Positions 38,028 through 46,918 of a DNA stretch of 64,000 nt are shown here, in pieces. The translations under genes were made by a program, and so were the position numbers. This stretch comes from Frateuria terrea (GTDB taxonomy: Bacteria > Pseudomonadota > Gammaproteobacteria > Xanthomonadales > Rhodanobacteraceae). The first letter of the stretch is position 1. Every line of letters starts with the position of its first letter. The stretch lies in the NCBI RefSeq assembly GCF_900115705.1, contig NZ_FOXL01000006.1, positions 310,001-374,000 of the forward strand. Reading direction: 5' to 3'. The notes under the pieces were generated by a model, which did no database searches, was not told the DNA's origin, and saw nothing but the letters and a program-made list of their open reading frames with translations.

Positions 38028-38257
38028 GCGCGGGATCCTTGCGCCCCCTCCCCGCCGGGGAGAGAGCTGGGACGAGGGGCCGCTCTTGCGACACACCGAC
38101 TACGGAGCGGGCGCAAAAAAAGCGCGCGCAAGCACGCGCCTCTAACCCTCGCCCAACAGCCTTCCCCGCGCGCCCCGGCTCCTCACCCCGACCCTCTCCC
38201 CCATCCTTGATAGGCAGGGGAGAGGGGGCTGTCGTTTCCCGCGAGGCTTCCCGATGA
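38024..38257 (+). other. Repeat-derived open frame bridging leuC and leuD
   Basis: A 77-codon frame begins at an ATGA overlapping the leuC stop and ends at an ATGA overlapping the leuD start, filling the only large gap (226 bp) in this otherwise overlapping stretch. GGAGG lies six bases before its ATG. The translation is low-complexity (LRPLPAGERAG..., SPRPSPPSLIGRGEG...) and derives from the palindromic repeats, so it is probably not a functional protein. It may preserve ribosome traffic from leuC into leuD. Confidence 0.4.
38045..38226. repeat. Palindromic repeats inserted between leuC and leuD
   Basis: Two palindromes lie in the spacer: CTCCCCG/GGGGAG (38045-38061), and CCCTCTCCCC with GGGGAGAGGG (38192-38226, about 15-nt loop). 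The second has the arm sequence of the copies near 4378 and 52241. Confidence 0.6.
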
Positions 38258-38838
38258 AACCGATCACCCGCCTGCACTCCCGTACCGCCGTGCTGCCGGA
38301 CGAGAACATCGACACCGACCGCATCATCCCGGCGCGCTTCCTCACCACCACCACCCGCAACGGCCTCGGCAAGCTCTGCTTCCACGACTGGCGCTACCTG
38401 CCCGACGGCGCCGACAACCCCGCCTTCCCGCTCAACCGCACCGAAGCGCATGGGTGCTCGATCCTGGTTGCCGGGCGCAACTTCGGCTGCGGTTCCTCGC
38501 GCGAGCACGCGCCTTGGGCACTGCTCGACTTTGGGCTCCGCGCCGTGCTGTGCAGCGAGATCGCCGACATCTTCCGCAGCAATGCGCTGAAGAACGGCCT
38601 GCTCGCGCTGGTCATCGATGCGCCGGCACATCGCTGGCTGCTCGACCACCCCGGCATCGAACTGGCGATCGACGTGGCCGGGGAGTTCGTCGAACTCCCG
38701 GACGGCGGCCGCATCGGCTTCGCGCTGGAACCGTTCGCCCGCCACTGCCTGCTCCACGGCGTCGACCAGCTCGGCTTTCTGCTCGGCCAGTCGCAAGCCA
38801 TCGCCCATTACGAACAGACCCACCCGGAGGCCGCATGA
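38254..38838 (+). CDS. leuD: 3-isopropylmalate dehydratase small subunit
   Basis: 194 aa. Swivel-domain partner of LeuC. Characteristic 'TAVLPDENIDTDRIIPARFL' and 'VAGRNFGCGSSREHAPWALLDFGLRAV' are present, and the length is usual. Start ATG 38254 has GAGG eight bases upstream within sequence adjoining the palindromic repeat. The stop overlaps the leuB start (ATGA at 38835). Confidence 0.95.
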   Translation: MKPITRLHSRTAVLPDENIDTDRIIPARFLTTTTRNGLGKLCFHDWRYLPDGADNPAFPLNRTEAHGCSILVAGRNFGCGSSREHAPWALLDFGLRAVLCSEIADIFRSNALKNGLLALVIDAPAHRWLLDHPGIELAIDVAGEFVELPDGGRIGFALEPFARHCLLHGVDQLGFLLGQSQAIAHYEQTHPEAA

Positions 38839-39932
38839 AAGCGCACATCGTTACCCTGCCCGGCGACGGCGTCGGCCCCGAAGTCACCGCCGCCACGGTG
38901 GCCGTGCTGGAAGCCGTGGCCGAGCATTACGACCACGGCTTCCGTTTCAGCCACCACCCGATCGGTGGCTGCGCCATCGACGCCACCGGCGAGCCGCTGC
39001 CCGCCGCCACGCTGGATGCCTGCCGGCAGGCCGACGCGGTGCTGCTCGGCGCGGTGGGGGGACCGCGGTGGTCCGACCCTGAAGCGAAGGTGCGCCCGGA
39101 GCAGGGCCTGCTGGCCCTGCGCGCCGCCTTGGGCGTGTACGCCAACCTGCGCCCGCTTACGGTGCACCCGGCGCTCGCCGCCTTGTCGCCGCTGAAGAAC
39201 GAGCGGCTGCACGAGGTGGACGTCGTGTTCGTGCGCGAGCTCACCGGCGGCGCCTACTTCGGCGCCAAGACGCGCAGCGACGAGACCGCCACCGACGAGT
39301 GCCGCTACACCGTGGCCGAGGTCGAGCGCGTGGCGCGGCGCGCGTTCGAGCTGGCGCGCGCGCGCCGCCACCACCTCACCTCGGTGGACAAGGCCAACGT
39401 GCTGGAGACCTCGCGGCTTTGGCGCAGCACCGTCACGCGCCTGTCCGCCGAGTACCCGGACGTGCGGCTGGAACACCAGCTGGTCGACTCGATGGCGATG
39501 CTGCTGCTGACCCAGCCGCAGCGCTACGACGTAGTGGTCACCGAGAACCTGTTCGGCGACATCCTCACTGACGAGGCCGCGGCGCTGGCCGGTTCGCTGG
39601 GCTTGCTGCCTTCGGCCTCGCTGGGCGAGGGCGGGCGCGGTTTGTACGAGCCGATCCATGGCTCGGCACCGGACATCGCCGGCCAGGGCGTGGCCAACCC
39701 GCTCGGCGCGATCCTCTCCGCGGCGTTGCTGCTGCGCCACTCGTTGGGACTGGACGCCGAGGCGCGGGCGGTCGAGTCCGCGGTGGCGCAGGTGCTCGAG
39801 CACGGCCCGCGCAGCCGCGACCTCGGCGGCCAGGCCGGCACCGCCGCGGTGCTCGACGCGGTGCTGGTCGCGTTGGCCGACGACGCGGCCAACCACCACG
39901 CCTTCTTCGCCGGCGTGCGCGCATGCGGATGA
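38835..39932 (+). CDS. leuB: 3-isopropylmalate dehydrogenase
   Basis: 365 aa. NAD-dependent oxidative decarboxylation of 3-isopropylmalate. 'VTLPGDGVGPEVTAATVAVL' is the N-terminal family motif; substrate-binding 'RPEQGLLALRAALGVYANLRP', metal-site 'VDSMAMLLLTQPQRYDVVVTENLFGDILTDEAA' elements (DSMAM, TENLFGDILTDE) and 'YEPIHGSAPDIAGQG' follow. Start chosen at the ATGA overlap with leuD. The next 129 bp, to ilvD, contain no feature apart from GC-rich sequence and GGAG before the ilvD ATG. Confidence 0.95.
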   Translation: MKAHIVTLPGDGVGPEVTAATVAVLEAVAEHYDHGFRFSHHPIGGCAIDATGEPLPAATLDACRQADAVLLGAVGGPRWSDPEAKVRPEQGLLALRAALGVYANLRPLTVHPALAALSPLKNERLHEVDVVFVRELTGGAYFGAKTRSDETATDECRYTVAEVERVARRAFELARARRHHLTSVDKANVLETSRLWRSTVTRLSAEYPDVRLEHQLVDSMAMLLLTQPQRYDVVVTENLFGDILTDEAAALAGSLGLLPSASLGEGGRGLYEPIHGSAPDIAGQGVANPLGAILSAALLLRHSLGLDAEARAVESAVAQVLEHGPRSRDLGGQAGTAAVLDAVLVALADDAANHHAFFAGVRACG

Positions 39933-40061
39933 TGCGCGCCGCCGCTGCACGGCCAGGGACGGCCGCTCCCTGCTCCCCTGCGTGCCGGAGACCGGAACCC
40001 GCCCTCCCCGCCGTTCCGCCCGCCACGCAGGGGGCAACTTCCATCCCATCCCGGAGCGCCC

Positions 40062-41777
40062 ATGCGCAGTGACCTGATCAAGCGCGGCCCCGACCGCGCG
40101 CCCGCCCGCGCCATGTTGCGCGCCACCGGCCTGGACGACGAGGCGATCGCCAAGCCGCTGGTCGCGGTGGTGCACACCTGGTCGAACGTCTCGCCCTGCA
40201 ACCTCAACCTGCGCGAACTGGCGGAGGCGGCGGCCGGGGGCATCCGCGCGGCCGGCGGCACGCCGGTGGAGTTCAACACCATCGCGGTGACCGACGGCAT
40301 CGCGATGGGCACGCCGGGCATGCGCGCCTCGCTGGTCAGCCGCGAACTGATCGCCGACTCGATCGAGCTGGCGGTGGACGGCCACTGCCTGGACGCGATG
40401 GTGGTGTTGTGCGGCTGCGACAAGACCATCCCGGCCGCGGCGATGGCGCTGGCGCGGCTGGACATCCCCGGCGTCGCACTCTACGGCGGCACCATCGACC
40501 ACGGCCGGCACGAGGGCCACGCGATCACGGTGCAGCAGGTGTTCGAAGCGGTCGGCGCGCACGGCGCCGGCCGCATCGACGACGCGCAACTGGCGGCGGT
40601 CGAGCGCCACGCCTGCCCTGGCGCCGGCGCCTGCGGCGGGCAGTTCACCGCCAACACGATGGCGATGGTGCTCTCCACACTCGGCCTGTCGCCACTGGGC
40701 TTCAACGACATTCCCGCCACGCACCCGGCCAAGCGCGCGGCGGCCTATCGCTGCGGCGAGTTGGTGATGGAATGCCTGCGCGCGGGCCGCACGCCACGCG
40801 CACTGCTCACCCACACTTCGCTCACCAACGCCGCACGCATGGTCGCCGCTACAGCCGGCTCAACCAACGCGGTGCTGCACCTGCTGGCGATCGCGCGCGA
40901 GGCCGGCGTGGCGTGGACGCTGGAGGACTTCCAGCCAGCCGCCGAGCACACGCCGGTGATCGCCGACCTGCTCCCCGGCGGGCGCTACACCGCGGTGGAG
41001 CTGTTCGGCGCCGGCGGCAGCGCGCGCGTGGCGCAGGAGCTGATTGCCGCCGGCATGCTGGAGGACGCACCCACCGTCACCGGCCGCTGGCTGTTCGCCG
41101 AAGTGGCCGCCGCGCCGCGCGCCGAAGCGCAGGACGTGGTGCATCCGGTGACCGCACCGCTCAAGCCCCGCGGCGGCTATTCGATCCTCTACGGCAACCT
41201 CGCGCCGGAAGGCTGCGTGCTGAAGCTACCCGGCAAGGGTGAGCGCTTCGAGGGCCGCGCGCGCGTGTTCGAGAGCGAGGAAGCCGCCTTCGCCGCCGTC
41301 CAGGGCGACGCGATCCAGCCCGGCGACGTGGTGGTGATCCGCAACGAGGGCCCGGCCGGCGGACCGGGCATGCGCGAGATGCTCGGCGTCACCGCGGCAC
41401 TGATCGGCCGGGGCCTGGGCGACAGCGTGGCGCTGATCACCGACGGCCGCTTCTCCGGTGCCACCCGCGGCTTCATGGTCGGCCACGTGGCGCCGGAGGC
41501 GGCGCGTGGCGGACCGATCGCGCGATTGCGCGAGGGCGACACCATCGTCATCGACGCGCACCGGCGCGAGCTCTTCACCGGCGCCGATCTCGCCAGCCGG
41601 CCGTGGCAGCCGGCGCCGCCCAAGGTCACCCGCGGTGCGCTGGCCAAGTACGCGCAGCTGGTCGGCTCGGCCTCCGACGGCGCCACCACCCACGCCGCAT
41701 TGCCCTGGATCGCCCGGCCGAACGCGGCACGCAGCGCAGAAGAAGCCCGCCGCGCGCCGGCCTCCGTCACCGCCTGA
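40062..41777 (+). CDS. ilvD: Dihydroxy-acid dehydratase
   Basis: 571 aa. Iron-sulfur dehydratase making 2-oxo acids for valine and isoleucine. Cluster cysteines are visible in '[14 protein letters not shown]', '[17 protein letters not shown]' and '[20 protein letters not shown]'. The C-terminal '[24 protein letters not shown]' contains the catalytic-serine region. The length and triple-Cys pattern fit the shorter [2Fe-2S]-type branch of the family (about 560-575 aa) rather than the 616-aa enterobacterial form, but that assignment is inference. Confidence 0.94.
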   Translation: MRSDLIKRGPDRAPARAMLRATGLDDEAIAKPLVAVVHTWSNVSPCNLNLRELAEAAAGGIRAAGGTPVEFNTIAVTDGIAMGTPGMRASLVSRELIADSIELAVDGHCLDAMVVLCGCDKTIPAAAMALARLDIPGVALYGGTIDHGRHEGHAITVQQVFEAVGAHGAGRIDDAQLAAVERHACPGAGACGGQFTANTMAMVLSTLGLSPLGFNDIPATHPAKRAAAYRCGELVMECLRAGRTPRALLTHTSLTNAARMVAATAGSTNAVLHLLAIAREAGVAWTLEDFQPAAEHTPVIADLLPGGRYTAVELFGAGGSARVAQELIAAGMLEDAPTVTGRWLFAEVAAAPRAEAQDVVHPVTAPLKPRGGYSILYGNLAPEGCVLKLPGKGERFEGRARVFESEEAAFAAVQGDAIQPGDVVVIRNEGPAGGPGMREMLGVTAALIGRGLGDSVALITDGRFSGATRGFMVGHVAPEAARGGPIARLREGDTIVIDAHRRELFTGADLASRPWQPAPPKVTRGALAKYAQLVGSASDGATTHAALPWIARPNAARSAEEARRAPASVTA

Positions 41778-41827
41778 CCCCTCACTTCCACCCCTCCGAC
41801 GCGAGGGGCAAACCTGGAGAACATCGC

Positions 41828-42838
41828 ATGACGACACCAGCACCCAACCCGCTCGCCCACACCCGCGCCGCCGTGCTCGGCTACGGCAGCCAGGGCCGCG
41901 CGCACGCGCTCAACCTGCGCGATTCGGGCCACGAAGTGGTGCTCGGCCTGCGCAAGGGCGGCCCGTCCTGGCAACGTGCGCAGGCCGAGGGCTTCGCCGT
42001 GGCCGAACCGGCCGAAGCGGTAAAAGGTGCGGCGCTGGTCGCCGTGCTCACTCCCGACATGGCGCAGCCGGCGCTCTACCGCGAGGCGATCGCGCCCCAT
42101 ATCGCGCCGGGCGCGGCGCTGCTGTTCGCGCACGGCTTCAACGTGCACTACGGACAGATCGAGCCGCGCAAGGACATCGACGTGGTGCTGGTGGCGCCCA
42201 AGGGCCCCGGCGCGCTGGTGCGCAGCGAATACGCGCGCGGCCGCGGCGTGCCCTGCCTGTGGGCGGTGCACCAGGATGCCAGCGGCGCGGCCGCGGCCAA
42301 GGCGCGCGCCTATGCCGATGGGATCGGCGGCGGCCGCGCGCTGCTGATCCAGACCGACTTCCGCGAGGAGACCGAGACCGACCTGTTCGGCGAGCAGGCC
42401 GTGCTCTGCGGCGGCGCCAGCGAGCTGGTCACCAAGGGCTTCGAGACGCTGGTGGAAGCCGGCTACCAGCCGGAGATCGCCTACTACGAGGTGATGCACG
42501 AGCTGAAGCTGATCGTCGACCTGTTCTACGAGGGCGGGCTGACGAAGATGCTCGAGTTCGTCTCCGAGACCGCGCAGTACGGCGACTACGTCAGCGGTCC
42601 GCGCGTGGTCGACACCGGCACCAAGGAGCGCATGCGCGCGGTGCTCGACGACATCCGCGACGGCACCTTCGCGCGGCAGTGGATCGCCGAGCACCAGGCC
42701 GGATTGCCCAACTACCGGCGTCTGAAGCAGGCCGACCTCGATCACCCGATCGAGAAGGTCGGCGCGGCGTTGCGTGCGCGCATGCCGTGGCTGCAGCCGG
42801 CCAAGGAGGAGCCGGCGCCGCTCAAGGTGGTGGGTTAG
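41828..42838 (+). CDS. ilvC: Ketol-acid reductoisomerase (class I)
   Basis: 336 aa. NADPH-dependent rearrangement and reduction of acetohydroxy acids. Rossmann motif '[21 protein letters not shown]', '[20 protein letters not shown]' and '[20 protein letters not shown]' with the metal-binding Asp/Glu; '[11 protein letters not shown]' follows. The length places it in the short class I form. ATG 41828 has GGAGA seven bases upstream. Gap to ilvD 50 bp, to ilvG 84 bp. Confidence 0.95.
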   Translation: MTTPAPNPLAHTRAAVLGYGSQGRAHALNLRDSGHEVVLGLRKGGPSWQRAQAEGFAVAEPAEAVKGAALVAVLTPDMAQPALYREAIAPHIAPGAALLFAHGFNVHYGQIEPRKDIDVVLVAPKGPGALVRSEYARGRGVPCLWAVHQDASGAAAAKARAYADGIGGGRALLIQTDFREETETDLFGEQAVLCGGASELVTKGFETLVEAGYQPEIAYYEVMHELKLIVDLFYEGGLTKMLEFVSETAQYGDYVSGPRVVDTGTKERMRAVLDDIRDGTFARQWIAEHQAGLPNYRRLKQADLDHPIEKVGAALRARMPWLQPAKEEPAPLKVVG

Positions 42839-42922
42839 CGCGCGTCGCCGCGTGAGCCCGTGCCCTTCCCCGCACTGCGGGGAGCGGGCTTCCCACCCTC
42901 GCTTCCCCAAGGAGTTGCCCTC

Positions 42923-44764
42923 GTGAACGCCCAGCCGAACCCACCTGCGATCCACCCGCGCGCCGGCCAGCCGCTGACCGGCGCGGAGGTGATCGTGCAG
43001 GTGCTTGCCGACGAGGGTGTGCAGATGCTGTTCGGCTACGCCGGCGGCGCGATCCTGCCGGTGTTCGACGCTCTGTACCGGCACAACGCGACGCATGCCG
43101 GCGAGGATGGCCGTGAGCCGATGCCGCTGGTGGTGCCGGCCAACGAGCAGGGCGCGGGTTTCATGGCGGCCGGCTACGCGCGTGCCTCGGGCAAGGTCGG
43201 CGTGGCGATCGTCACCTCGGGGCCGGGCGCGACCAACATGGTCACGCCGGTGCAGGACTGCATGGCCGATTCGATTCCGCTGGTGGTGGTCTGCGGCCAG
43301 GTCGGTACGGCCGCACTGGGCAGCGACGCCTTCCAGGAGGCGCCGGTGCATCACCTGATGGGCGCCTGTGCCAAGCACGTGTTCCTGGTCACCGATCCGG
43401 CGCGGCTGGAGGCGACCCTGCGCAGCGCCTTCATGCTGGCGCGCAGCGGGCGGCCGGGGCCGGTGGTGGTCGACTGCCCGAAGGACGTGCAGAACGCCGC
43501 GCTGCGCTTCCACGGCGAGGGCGAGCTGGCGCTGCCCGGCTACCGCGCGCGGCTGCGCCGGAGCGACCAGGCCGCGCTGTCCGACGCCGAATGTGTCGCG
43601 TTCTTCGAAGCGCTGCGACGCGCGCGCCGCCCGCTGCTGTATGCCGGCGGCGGCGTGGTCGCGGCGGGCGCCGCGCCGGCGCTGCGTGCTTTCGCCGATG
43701 CGTTCGGCCTGCCGGTGACGACCAGCCTGATGGGCATCGGCGCAGTCGACACCCGCGCGCCGCTGGCGCTGCACATGCTGGGCATGCATGGCACCGCGTA
43801 CGCCAACTATGCGGTGGAGGACTGCGACTTCCTGTGCGCGCTGGGTGCGCGCTTCGACGACCGCGTGTGTGGCGCACCCGACCGCTTCGCGCCACGCGCG
43901 CGTTTCCTGGCGCAGGTCGACATCGACCCGGGCGAGGTGGGCAAGGTCAAGCCGGTCCACTGGCAGCACGTCGGACCGCTCGCCCGTGCACTGGATCGGT
44001 TGACCGCGTGGGGGCGAGCGCACGGCGTGCGTCCCGATCTGGCCGAATGGCACGCGCACCTGGCGCGATCCAAGCGCGACCACGCGATGAACTACGACCG
44101 CGCCAGCCCGCTGATCCAGCCGCAGGCGGTGCTCGAAGCGATCGACCGCCACGCGCAGGGCCGCGCCATCGTCAGCACCGGCGTGGGCCAGCACCAGATG
44201 TGGGCGGCGCAATGGCTCGCCTTCCGCGAGCCGCGGCAGTGGCTGACCTCCGGCGCCATGGGCACGATGGGCTTCGGGCTGCCCGCCGCAGTCGGCGCAC
44301 AGCTGGCGCGGCCGGACTCGCTGGTGATCGACATCGACGGCGACACCAGCATCCGCATGAATGCCGGCGAGCTGGAAACCATCGCGCGCCTGGAGCTGCC
44401 GGTGAAGGTGCTGGTGCTGGACAACGGCGGGGACGGCATGGTGCGGCAGTGGCAGCGGCTCTACTACGGCGGACGCTTTGCCGCCTCCGCGCGACCGGGC
44501 CGCCGGCGCGACTTCGTGCGTGCGGCGCAGGCCGACGGCTTCGCCTGGGCGCGCCGGCTGGACGATCGCAACGCGCTGGAGCAAACGATCGCCGCCTTCC
44601 TCGCCTTCGACGGACCCGCCTTCCTGGAAGTGGCGATCGACCCGGACGCCTGCGTCTACCCCATGGTCGGCCCCGGTGCGAGCTACGCGCAGATGGTCAC
44701 CGGCCCGCATATCGCCTCGCGCGAGGCCGCCGCGCCGCTGGCCGCGGCCGGCGCGATGTTCTGA
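42923..44764 (+). CDS. ilvG: Acetolactate synthase large subunit
   Basis: 613 aa from GTG 42923 (AAGGAG eight bases upstream); the ATG-less residues upstream are not counted. TPP- and FAD-dependent acetohydroxyacid synthase. The catalytic Glu lies in 'VVPANEQGAGFMAAGYARASG'; 'VTSGPGATNMVTPVQDCMADSIPLVV' and 'GAMGTMGFGLPAAVGAQLA' are typical. The TPP motif reads 'IDGDTSIRMN', with Thr for the last Gly of the usual GDG, as variants of this position occur in other synthases (yeast has GDA). The partner small subunit follows after 12 bp. Confidence 0.93.
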   Translation: MNAQPNPPAIHPRAGQPLTGAEVIVQVLADEGVQMLFGYAGGAILPVFDALYRHNATHAGEDGREPMPLVVPANEQGAGFMAAGYARASGKVGVAIVTSGPGATNMVTPVQDCMADSIPLVVVCGQVGTAALGSDAFQEAPVHHLMGACAKHVFLVTDPARLEATLRSAFMLARSGRPGPVVVDCPKDVQNAALRFHGEGELALPGYRARLRRSDQAALSDAECVAFFEALRRARRPLLYAGGGVVAAGAAPALRAFADAFGLPVTTSLMGIGAVDTRAPLALHMLGMHGTAYANYAVEDCDFLCALGARFDDRVCGAPDRFAPRARFLAQVDIDPGEVGKVKPVHWQHVGPLARALDRLTAWGRAHGVRPDLAEWHAHLARSKRDHAMNYDRASPLIQPQAVLEAIDRHAQGRAIVSTGVGQHQMWAAQWLAFREPRQWLTSGAMGTMGFGLPAAVGAQLARPDSLVIDIDGDTSIRMNAGELETIARLELPVKVLVLDNGGDGMVRQWQRLYYGGRFAASARPGRRRDFVRAAQADGFAWARRLDDRNALEQTIAAFLAFDGPAFLEVAIDPDACVYPMVGPGASYAQMVTGPHIASREAAAPLAAAGAMF

Positions 44765-44776
44765 AGGGACGCGCCG

Positions 44777-45013
44777 ATGCCGCACACGCTTTCCATCCTG
44801 CTGCAGAACGAGGCCGGCACGCTGCTGCGCGTGGCCGGGCTGTTCGCCACCCGCAGTTGCAACATCGACGCACTGACCGTGCGCGCCACCGATGATCCGT
44901 CGATCGCACGGATGGTGCTGGAGGTGCGCGGCGACGTTCCCGCGCTGGACCGGCTGGTGCAGAAGGCGCGCCGGCTGGTCGACGTGCTGGAAGTGGAGCA
45001 GTCGCCGCCGTGA
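44777..45013 (+). CDS. ilvM: Acetolactate synthase small (regulatory) subunit, single ACT domain
   Basis: 78 aa forming one ACT domain: 'HTLSILLQNEAGTLLRVAGLFATRSCNIDALTV' then 'ARMVLEVRGD...LVQKARRLVDVLEVEQ'. It is as short as enterobacterial IlvM and lacks the C-terminal half of IlvH/IlvN. It binds and activates the large subunit and may sense valine. Its stop overlaps a GTG frame at 45010. Confidence 0.9.
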   Translation: MPHTLSILLQNEAGTLLRVAGLFATRSCNIDALTVRATDDPSIARMVLEVRGDVPALDRLVQKARRLVDVLEVEQSPP

Positions 45014-45237
45014 CGCAGCACGACCTGCCCGGCACCGTCGGACTGCTGGTGCACGCGCGGGTGTACGAGGCGGCGCGCGTCAACCCGCCGGACGTCGCGG
45101 CGCAGCTGTCCGAGCAGCTCGGCCGGCCGCTGCTGCTCGAGCGCGAGGACCCGCAGCCCTGGGCTTGGGGAGATGTTCCTCCGTGCATGCGGAAGAGCGT
45201 CAGCCGGGGCCTGCGCAAGAGGGGCGCGACGTCGTGA
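45010..45237 (+). CDS. Small hypothetical frame coupled to ilvM
   Basis: 75 codons from a GTG overlapping the ilvM stop (GTGA). The first 50 residues ('GTVGLLVHARVYEAARVNPPDVAAQLSEQLGRPLLLE') look protein-like; the last 25 are basic and less convincing. Not recognised. It occupies the slot after ilvM where some relatives carry ilvA, but shows no threonine dehydratase features. It may be a remnant or not expressed. Confidence 0.3.
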   Translation: MTQHDLPGTVGLLVHARVYEAARVNPPDVAAQLSEQLGRPLLLEREDPQPWAWGDVPPCMRKSVSRGLRKRGATS

Positions 45238-45271
45238 TGCCTTGTGCGACCCGACGCGCGCCGAGCGCCGC

Positions 45272-46390
45272 TCAGAACAGGTCGATGCTGCCGGTGCTCA
45301 TGAGCTCGCAGGCAAGCTCGCCGCGCCCGAGCATTTCCTCGTAGCCATGCGTGCGGTTGCGGCCATGCTCCTTGGCGTAATACAGCGCCTTGTCCGCGCG
45401 ATCGATGACCGACTCCGGGTAATCGCCCGGCGCCGCGCGCGCGTAGCCGACGCTGACGGTGACGTATCCGACCTGCGGGAACAGGTAGCTGGCCACCCGC
45501 TCGCGGAAGCGCTCCAGTGCACCGCGCGCCTCCGCCTCGTCGTGCCCGGTGAGCAGGATCACGAATTCCTCGCCACCGAAACGGAACAGCACGTCACCCT
45601 GGCGGAAGCAGGCGCGCATCTGCTGGGCCAGCAGCAGGATCACCTCGTCGCCGTAGATGTGCCCGTAGGTGTCGTTGATGCGCTTGAAGTGGTCGATGTC
45701 GAAGATCGCCAGCCACACCGACGGCGTGCCCAGGCCCGCCGCGCGGCGCTCCTGCGCCCGGCGCGCGACGGCCAGCGGCAGGAACATCCGTTGCAGGTGG
45801 CGCTCGAAGGTGCGCCGGTTGTACAGGCCGGTGAGCTTGTCGCGTTCGCTCTCGTTGAGCAGCGTGATGTAGTTGGCGTAGATCCGCGCGAAGCCCTCGG
45901 CCAGCGCGCGTGCGCCGTCCAGCGCGGCGCCGCTCTCCAGCTGCAGCGCACCCAGTGCGCGGCCTTCGTGCAGGATCGGCACGTACAACCGGTGGCAGCC
46001 GTCCTCGCCGACCTCGACGTGGCTGCGCTGGCCGTCCATGCAGTGCCAGACCGGCTGCAGCGCAGGGTCGTGCTCGTCCGGGTCGCATGCGCCGACGACG
46101 AACCCGCCGCTGGCGTCGGCCACGCAGCGCACCAGGCTGTCCATCCGGCGGCCGTCGATCGTGCGCTTGCACAGGAGCACCTCGCGGGCCGGCGCCAGCT
46201 CGGCCAGTGACAGCGCCAGGCTGTGGTCGAGCGCGTCGATATCGCGGTGGTGGGTGAACGCGGCGACCGAGTCCAGCAGCCGCGCGTGCGCCGACGGCAC
46301 GACCGATCGAGGCCCCGGGGCAGCCACCGGCTGCGCCCGCGCCAGCAAGGCGGGCGCCTCTTGCGTAACGATGTCGCAAGCGACGGACAT
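45272..46390 (-). CDS. Diguanylate cyclase with N-terminal GAF-like sensor region
   Basis: 372 aa from ATG 46390 with GGGAGG upstream. The GGDEF domain (about 180-345) starts 'DKLTGLYNRRTFERHLQ' and has the active-site signature FGGEEF at about 271-276. RQGD sits five residues before it, matching the RxxD inhibitory site, so an active, product-inhibited c-di-GMP synthase is predicted. Residues about 30-170 contain 'YVPILHEGRALGALQLESG', resembling a GAF domain. No membrane segments, so cytoplasmic. Convergent with the branched-chain operon. Confidence 0.92.
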   Translation of the reverse strand: MSVACDIVTQEAPALLARAQPVAAPGPRSVVPSAHARLLDSVAAFTHHRDIDALDHSLALSLAELAPAREVLLCKRTIDGRRMDSLVRCVADASGGFVVGACDPDEHDPALQPVWHCMDGQRSHVEVGEDGCHRLYVPILHEGRALGALQLESGAALDGARALAEGFARIYANYITLLNESERDKLTGLYNRRTFERHLQRMFLPLAVARRAQERRAAGLGTPSVWLAIFDIDHFKRINDTYGHIYGDEVILLLAQQMRACFRQGDVLFRFGGEEFVILLTGHDEAEARGALERFRERVASYLFPQVGYVTVSVGYARAAPGDYPESVIDRADKALYYAKEHGRNRTHGYEEMLGRGELACELMSTGSIDLF

Positions 46391-46606
46391 GCTGGCCTCC
46401 CAGGCGTTGAAGCGTTCCCGACCCCACGCCCGCCGCGGCGCGGCGGGTTCTCTGGCCCGCTTTATCGGCATGGCCGCCCATGGCTTGAGCCGCGCTGCGG
46501 CCCCTGGATTCAAACTGCCCCGCGTGTTTGGCCTCACCGCGCGATCTCGCCCGCTTGACGGCGCATGCGCGACGCTCGGCATCCACGAACCAGCAGGAGA
46601 TCGCTC

Positions 46607-46777
46607 ATGCCGAACAACCCACAGCATCCGGAGCCGCCCATCGCCCAGCCTGGCAAGCAGCGTCCGGACCAGGAAATCCGCAATCCCGGGCATGCCAGCC
46701 CGGCGCGGGACGCCGATGCCGATCCGTTGGGCAGCCCGCTGGAAGAGAACGACCCGCTGGCACCGCCGCCGCTCTGA
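46607..46777 (+). CDS. Small proline-rich hypothetical protein
   Basis: 56 aa from ATG 46607, preceded by AGGAG at good spacing. The sequence is hydrophilic, Pro/Asp/Glu-rich and probably disordered ('QHPEPPIAQPGKQ', 'DADPLGSPLEENDPL'). No family recognised. The ribosome site and balanced codon use argue that it is real. The 216 bp upstream (46391-46606) presumably hold its promoter and that of the GGDEF gene, but no clear boxes were identified. Confidence 0.5.
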   Translation: MPNNPQHPEPPIAQPGKQRPDQEIRNPGHASPARDADADPLGSPLEENDPLAPPPL

Positions 46778-46918
46778 GTCCTGCCCGTCCCGCGCAAAGA
46801 AAGTTGGATGGGCTCGTGAGTAGCATGCCCTGGAACCGCTCTTCCGGGGCATCCGCCGAGCGGCCGAAAGCGCCGTGCCGCTCAATCGAGCAGATCACGC
46901 CGGGCTAAACTTCCCGGC

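Noticed and set aside
41189-44785. Minus-strand open frame of 1198 codons opposite ilvD, ilvC and ilvG
   Set aside because: Antisense shadow of three certain genes; His/Arg-rich translation with no domain and no ribosome site.
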